Below the pieces are notes generated by a model that did not search any database, was not told where the DNA came from, and saw nothing but the letters and a program-made list of their open reading frames with translations. The translations under genes and the position numbers were made by a program. From Salipiger aestuarii (GTDB lineage: Bacteria; Pseudomonadota; Alphaproteobacteria; Rhodobacterales; Rhodobacteraceae): 59,153 bases of DNA. Shown in pieces: positions 55,436-59,153 of this stretch (its first letter is position 1; each line of letters begins with the position of its first letter). Where the stretch lies: NCBI RefSeq assembly GCF_003259905.1, contig NZ_QLMG01000028.1:1-59153 (forward strand). The letters run 5' to 3'.

Positions 55436-57166
55436 ATGCCAAGGGACGTGATGACAGCTCAGACCGGGGCGGGGCCGATGCAGGTGGCCATCGGCCAGCA
55501 TTCTTCGGCCGGCCGCAAGCCGCACAATCAGGATTTCCACGGGGCGCATGTCCCCTCGGGCGCGGCGCTGACGCTCAAGGGGGTGGTGCTTGCCGTCGCG
55601 GACGGGATTTCCAGCAGCGATACCAGCGGGGCGGCTGCCGAAGCGGCGGTCAGGATGGTGCTGTCGGACTATTTCGACACCCCCGACACCTGGACGGCAC
55701 GCACCGCCGCCGGCCGCGTGATCCAATCCGCCAATGCCTGGCTTTACGGACAGAACCGGACGCTGGCCGACCTGGATGCGGGGATGGTCTGCACCTTTGC
55801 GACGCTGATCCTCAAGGGGCGCTCGGGGCATGTGCTGCATGCGGGCGACGCGCGTGTCGCGCGCTACACCGGTGGCGCGCTGACGCCGCTGACCCGCGAT
55901 CATCATGCCACCGCGGACGACGGGGCGCCGATGCTGGCCCGCGCGCTGGGGCTGTCCGACACAGTCGATCTGGATTACCGGCGCGTGCCGCTGACCACGG
56001 GCGATGTGTTCGTGCTGAGCACCGACGGGCTGCACGATCATGTCACGGGCGAAGATGTCGCCGCAGCGCTTGTGCGCCCGTCGCTGAATGACGCCTGCCG
56101 CAGCCTTGTCGATATCGCGCTGGGGCGGGGCAGCACCGACAACCTGACGGTGCAGATCGTCCGGATCGACCGGCTGCCGCAAGAGGCGGGGCTGACCGGG
56201 TCGGTTTCGCTGCCGGTGCCGCCCCTGCCCGGCACGGGCGACGTGATAGACGGGCTGCGCGTGCTGCGCGCCCTCAGCCAGACGCCGCGCAGCCATGTGT
56301 TTCTGTGCGCCGATCCGCGGGGAGGCAAGGTCGTGCTCAAGATCCCGGCGTCGGAAATCACCGAAAGCCCGGCGGCGCTGCACCGTTTCACCCTTGAAGA
56401 CTGGGTGGCGCGGCGGGTCAGTTCGCCGCATGTGCTGCGCGCCGCCGACCTGCCGCAGCCGCAAACGGCGCTGTATGTGGCGACGCACTACGCCCCCGGA
56501 CGGACGCTGCGTCAGTGGATGACGGATCACCCCGCGCCCTCGCTGGACCAGATGCGCGACATCATTGAACAGGTGGCCGCCGGGTTGCGTGCACTGCACC
56601 GGCGCGAGATCATCCACCAGGACATCCGCCCCGAAAACATCATGATCGACGATGACGGCACGGCGCGCATCATCGACCTGGGGTCGGTGTCGGTCGCCGG
56701 CGTCGAAGAGGCCGCGCCGGGGCTGCTGGGCGATTTGCCGGGCACCTTGCAATACACCGCCCCCGAATACCTGTCGGGCGATGTTGTCAGCTGGCGGTCC
56801 GATCAATATGCGCTGGCGGTCATCGGCTACGAAATGCTGACGGGGCGCCTGCCCTACGGGGCGCAGGTGGCGCGCGTTTCCAGCCGGGCCGACCAGCGGC
56901 GGCTGCAATACGACCCGGCCAAGGGCGATGACAGCGCCGTGCCCGCCTGGGTCGATGCCGCGCTGCGCCGCGCCCTGCATCCCGACCCGCTGCGCCGCTA
57001 CGACGCGCTGTCGGAATTCATGGCCGACCTGCGCCGGCCGGGCAGCGCCGCGCGCGCTGCCACCCATGTGCCGCTGGCCGCGCGCAACCCGCTGCGCTTC
57101 TGGCAGGCGCTGAGTGCCATTCTCGCAGTGATCTGCGTGATCCTTGCCGCGCATCTTGCCGGCTGA
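55436..57166 (+). CDS. fused PP2C-type phosphatase / Ser-Thr protein kinase, membrane anchored
   Basis: A 576-residue two-domain signalling protein. The PP2C half (about 15-245) shows RKPHNQDF, VADGISS, HAGDARVAR, STDGLHDHV and GSTDNLTVQI with the metal-binding aspartates. The kinase half (about 270-530) has K302 in VVLK, catalytic HQDIRPEN (394-401), DLG (414-416) in place of DFG, and APE (442-444). The C-terminus ends in one membrane helix (FWQALSAILAVICVILAAHL). ATG 55436 follows GGAG by six bases. Relatives sit in nitrate-assimilation clusters of Pseudomonas; the target here is unknown. Confidence 0.9.
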   Translation: MPRDVMTAQTGAGPMQVAIGQHSSAGRKPHNQDFHGAHVPSGAALTLKGVVLAVADGISSSDTSGAAAEAAVRMVLSDYFDTPDTWTARTAAGRVIQSANAWLYGQNRTLADLDAGMVCTFATLILKGRSGHVLHAGDARVARYTGGALTPLTRDHHATADDGAPMLARALGLSDTVDLDYRRVPLTTGDVFVLSTDGLHDHVTGEDVAAALVRPSLNDACRSLVDIALGRGSTDNLTVQIVRIDRLPQEAGLTGSVSLPVPPLPGTGDVIDGLRVLRALSQTPRSHVFLCADPRGGKVVLKIPASEITESPAALHRFTLEDWVARRVSSPHVLRAADLPQPQTALYVATHYAPGRTLRQWMTDHPAPSLDQMRDIIEQVAAGLRALHRREIIHQDIRPENIMIDDDGTARIIDLGSVSVAGVEEAAPGLLGDLPGTLQYTAPEYLSGDVVSWRSDQYALAVIGYEMLTGRLPYGAQVARVSSRADQRRLQYDPAKGDDSAVPAWVDAALRRALHPDPLRRYDALSEFMADLRRPGSAARAATHVPLAARNPLRFWQALSAILAVICVILAAHLAG

Positions 57167-57188
57167 CCCAACCCCGGAGAAAAACCCG

Positions 57189-57656
57189 ATGAAAGACCTG
57201 ACCGCCACCGAATTTCTTGACAAGGAAGACGTCACCGCCCTGATCATCGCCGCCAAGAAGCGCGGCAAGCTGACATGGGAAGGCATTGCGCAAGGCATTG
57301 CCATGTCACCTGTATTCACCCACTCCGCCTGCATGGGCATGAATGCGTTCCCGCCGGACAAGGCCGCCGCGCTGGTCGCGTTGCTGGATCTGCCCGAAGA
57401 GGCCGCCGAGGTGCTGTCCGAAAGCCCCAACAAGGTCTTTGCGCAGACCGTGCCGACCGATCCCTGTATCTATCGGTTCTACGAGGTGGTCGGCGTCTAC
57501 GGTCCGACGCTCAAGGCACTGATCCACGAGAAATTCGGCGATGGCATCATGTCGGCGATTGATTTCGACATGACGCTGGACCGCGAGCCGAACCCCAAGG
57601 GCGACCGCGTCAAGATCACAATGTCGGGCAAGTATCTGGGATACAACAGCTGGTAG
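57189..57656 (+). CDS. cynS: cyanase (cyanate hydratase)
   Basis: It converts cyanate and bicarbonate to ammonia and CO2. At 155 residues it is the normal size; the catalytic Arg96, Glu99 and Ser122 in CIYRFYEVV and GIMSAIDF stand at the same numbers as in E. coli. The N-terminal helical domain (LTWEGIAQGIAMSPVF) and C-terminal GKYLGYNSW complete the fold. It starts 22 bases after the kinase stop with GGAG, so it belongs to the same transcript. No cynR or cynT is adjacent. Confidence 0.95.
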   Translation: MKDLTATEFLDKEDVTALIIAAKKRGKLTWEGIAQGIAMSPVFTHSACMGMNAFPPDKAAALVALLDLPEEAAEVLSESPNKVFAQTVPTDPCIYRFYEVVGVYGPTLKALIHEKFGDGIMSAIDFDMTLDREPNPKGDRVKITMSGKYLGYNSW

Positions 57657-57751
57657 GCTTGTAGATGCCGCGGGGCCGTGTCCGTGACCGACGGCGCGGC
57701 CCGTGGTGCGAACGCCGGATAGCCGCTTGTGCCCACCGGGGTCGTGCGGAC

Positions 57752-57810
57752 TGGTGCGGGTGAAGGGACTCGAACCCCCACGCCAAAGGCGCCAGAACCT
57801 AAATCTGGTG
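57752..57810 (-). tRNA. 3' fragment of tRNA-Leu(UAG), likely integration scar
   Basis: Read on the minus strand, the 59 bases give the anticodon arm CCAGA-TTTAGGT-TCTGG (anticodon UAG), a variable arm GCGCCTTTGGCG, the T arm with GGGTTCGAGTCCC, the 3' acceptor strand CACCCGC and A-CCA. The D arm and the GCGGGTG 5' strand are absent; the sequence diverges beyond 57810. A 3' tRNA fragment at an abrupt break is typical of an attachment site left by tRNA-targeting integrases. It is not a functional tRNA. Confidence 0.75.
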
Positions 57811-58316
57811 ATTACTTAATGAAAACAACGAAACTAGCGCCAAAGTTTGGCAGAACATTCGAGAAACGAACGGCGAAACTGCTAACGCGGCTTCACCCGC
57901 ACATGTGACGTTTTCCTGCAGTGCTCCGCAGCGACTGACCGCCCCGATCTCTGGATGGGGCTCGGCCAAGGCTGGTGAGACGGTTCTATGAGAACCGATC
58001 AATGACCGCCACCCTTGGCGCACCTGATGATGCCAGCGCAGCGTGCCGGCGACGAGGGCGCTCATCACCAAGGTCGCGCGGCACGACGGTCAGCGGCAAG
58101 CTGTCCGCGCCGGTGATCCTGTGACACGCTAGGCCGGACGGCCCAGACGTAACACCCCCTATCCTCTTCCCCGGCCATTCCTCGTGCTCCCCGCAGGACA
58201 ATCCTGCCCCAAGATTTTCTCTGATCCAAGGCGATTGCCGCAGAGTAAGGATCAGAAAATCATTTTCGTATCTCGGATGCTTCGGCTCGCTGTTGCCCTC
58301 CCCAGGGCCCTCCCCC
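57811..58316. other. 506-base stretch without a convincing gene (start of mobile region)
   Basis: This directly follows the tRNA break and is visibly less GC-rich than the chromosome to the left. Only short readings are present, such as a 29-codon plus-strand frame starting MKTTKLAPKFGRTF at about 57820. No integrase motif is seen on either strand. Confidence 0.4.
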
Positions 58317-58628
58317 TTAGGTCCTTTCGCGCGCAAGTGTCCCCTGCGCGGCACGAAGCGACAATCGCGATCCGATAAACATGCTAGACGTGGCCAGTAT
58401 GGTCTGTGAGCCCCCTTGGCGGAAAATACGGACTTTTCCTCCAGGCTGTCTCAGCGACCACTTGCCGGGCGCTTCACCATCCACTTGGGCCACCAGGCCA
58501 GCGCGGTTATCCACATAATAGCGACGCGAGACGGTTTCGAAACGCCATTCGGGTGCGCTGGGGCATCCTGCAGCAGTTACAATGTCGGTCAGAGAAACTG
58601 CAAAAAGAACAACCACGTTGACTGACAA
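58317..58628 (-). CDS. possible small exported protein of the mobile region
   Basis: A reading of about 103 residues from TTG 58628, with a hydrophobic start (VNVVVLFAVSLTDIVTAAGC), then EWRFETVSRRYYVDNRAGLV and GKWSLRQPGGKVRIF. Composition is protein-like, but start codon and ribosome site are weak. I do not recognise it. Confidence 0.3.
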   Translation of the reverse strand: MSVNVVVLFAVSLTDIVTAAGCPSAPEWRFETVSRRYYVDNRAGLVAQVDGEAPGKWSLRQPGGKVRIFRQGGSQTILATSSMFIGSRLSLRAAQGTLARERT

Positions 58629-58700
58629 TCAGTCCATACTCCGCGACCGCACCCGCCCTCCGCTCCCCCAGATCACCGGTCACACCGACGGGTGTCCCGC

Positions 58701-59153
58701 ATGACCGCGCGGCGGGGCAAGCTCGTGAAGATTCGCTTCTCGCAGGAGGAGTTCTCGCGGCTGGAAACGCTGCGCCGGACTGCGGGATCGGAGAGCTGCG
58801 CGGTGTTTGTCCGCGGGCGGGCCTTGGATCCCGGGATCGGAACGCACGCAATCGCGGAGCTCATCGGTCGGGTCACTGTCACGCTGAATTCAGAAGATGT
58901 CGCTCCCAAACAGCTCGACCACCTGGCGCTCCTCCTCAACGAACTCACGCTGGAGCTGGGCACCATCTGCCGTCACGGTGCTGATGTCTTCGTCGTCCGG
59001 GATCTGGTTGAGAAGGTCTGGCAGGACGGGGCTGTCGCCTTCCCGGCTGGGGGTAAACTCGACCGCACGGATGTCGGAAGTGGCAGTGTCCATGGCCAGA
59101 TGGACCTTGCGCCATTGGCGTCGCTCCTGAACACCGTGCTTCCGGGCTTGCCA
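58701..59153 (+). CDS. MobC-like mobilisation protein N-terminus, reading into an inverted IS fragment
   Basis: From ATG 58701 the first 86 codons (KLVKIRFSQEEFSRLETLRR, SESCAVFVRGRALDPG) resemble the ribbon-helix-helix start of plasmid MobC-type relaxosome proteins. At about 58958/58959 the sequence becomes the antisense of an IS5-family transposase, and the frame stays open to the window edge. The natural C-terminus has been replaced, so the product is chimeric and probably non-functional. No relaxase gene is visible. Confidence 0.4.
   Translation, partial: MTARRGKLVKIRFSQEEFSRLETLRRTAGSESCAVFVRGRALDPGIGTHAIAELIGRVTVTLNSEDVAPKQLDHLALLLNELTLELGTICRHGADVFVVRDLVEKVWQDGAVAFPAGGKLDRTDVGSGSVHGQMDLAPLASLLNTVLPGLP
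58959..59153 (-). mobile_element. internal fragment of an IS5-family transposase
   Basis: On the minus strand the frame reads RRQWRKVHLAMDTATSDIRA, VEFTPSREGDSPVLPDLL and ISTVTADGA, the conserved middle of the same transposase group as the fragment at 1-362; the two aspartates of the DDE site are expected in LAMD and TADG. It is cut directly after VTADGA by the MobC-like sequence, with no terminal repeat at the junction, so this is a deletion or recombination joint rather than a clean insertion. Confidence 0.7.

Noticed and set aside
54710-57433. 907-codon minus-strand frame across the channel, kinase and cyanase genes
   Set aside because: It is the antisense shadow of three well-supported genes and has no domain-like blocks.
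57663-57705. Possible hairpin terminator after cynS (GGGCCG ... CGGCCC)
   Set aside because: The loop is long and no T-run follows.
1-59153. CRISPR array or rRNA genes
   Set aside because: No regularly spaced direct repeats and no rRNA signature sequences were seen on either strand.

Overview
The window is high-GC alphaproteobacterial DNA, most probably from a Rhodobacteraceae (Roseobacter/Paracoccus-type) chromosome. Pointers are a second-type heat-shock sigma factor (RpoHII), a bo3/ba3 quinol oxidase operon ending in a SURF1 gene, a VPLPA-CTERM surface protein, the carboxyspermidine route to spermidine, a DUF2794 gene and a class I lysyl-tRNA synthetase. All calls come from reading the sequence; no database search was possible.

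Layout. 1-2,800: the 3' part of an IS5-family element abuts a decayed multicopper oxidase gene (copA) and a small Cys/His/Met-rich envelope protein. 2,820-12,560: housekeeping and unknown genes (kinase-like unknown protein, orphan ParA, outer-membrane-like protein, a broken DUF4864 gene, lysK, terB-like, dacB, nadD, ettA, a YiiX-like amidase). 12,600-16,400: two small genes, then coaBC, a ChaN-like lipoprotein and rpoH2, the last two overlapping. 16,600-29,750: GST, comM, hydrolase/gshB, yraN/rsmI, an LpoA-like lipoprotein, glnD, transaldolase, priA. 29,780-39,660: succinate-semialdehyde dehydrogenase, an HGGYW hydrolase, a divergent pair (beta-helical VPLPA-CTERM protein and phytase-esterase-like protein), the spermidine gene pair and a small heat-shock protein. 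Two inverted copies of a long palindromic repeat lie here. 39,800-48,450: two tandem trypsin-like proteases, the glycolate oxidase operon glcDE-(membrane protein)-glcF, two membrane proteins, agmatinase and DUF2794. 48,480-53,880: a perfect FNR-type box followed by cyoABCD and surf1. 53,880-57,660: a structured 645-base leader followed by a formate/nitrite-type channel, a fused PP2C phosphatase/Ser-Thr kinase, and cyanase. 57,750-59,153: the 3' 59 bases of a tRNA-Leu(UAG), which look like an integration scar, followed by mobile DNA with a MobC-like gene fused head-on to a second IS5-family fragment.

How it works together. The respiratory block makes a quinol-oxidising haem-copper oxidase with its own assembly factor, possibly under oxygen control. 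The last operon joins uptake of a small anion (cyanate, nitrite or formate), its detoxification by cyanase, and a membrane-anchored kinase/phosphatase that could gate either; this three-gene unit and its leader are the best candidate for a little-described regulatory system. Both window ends fall inside copies of the same transposase family, so the window is probably a contig bounded by repeats.
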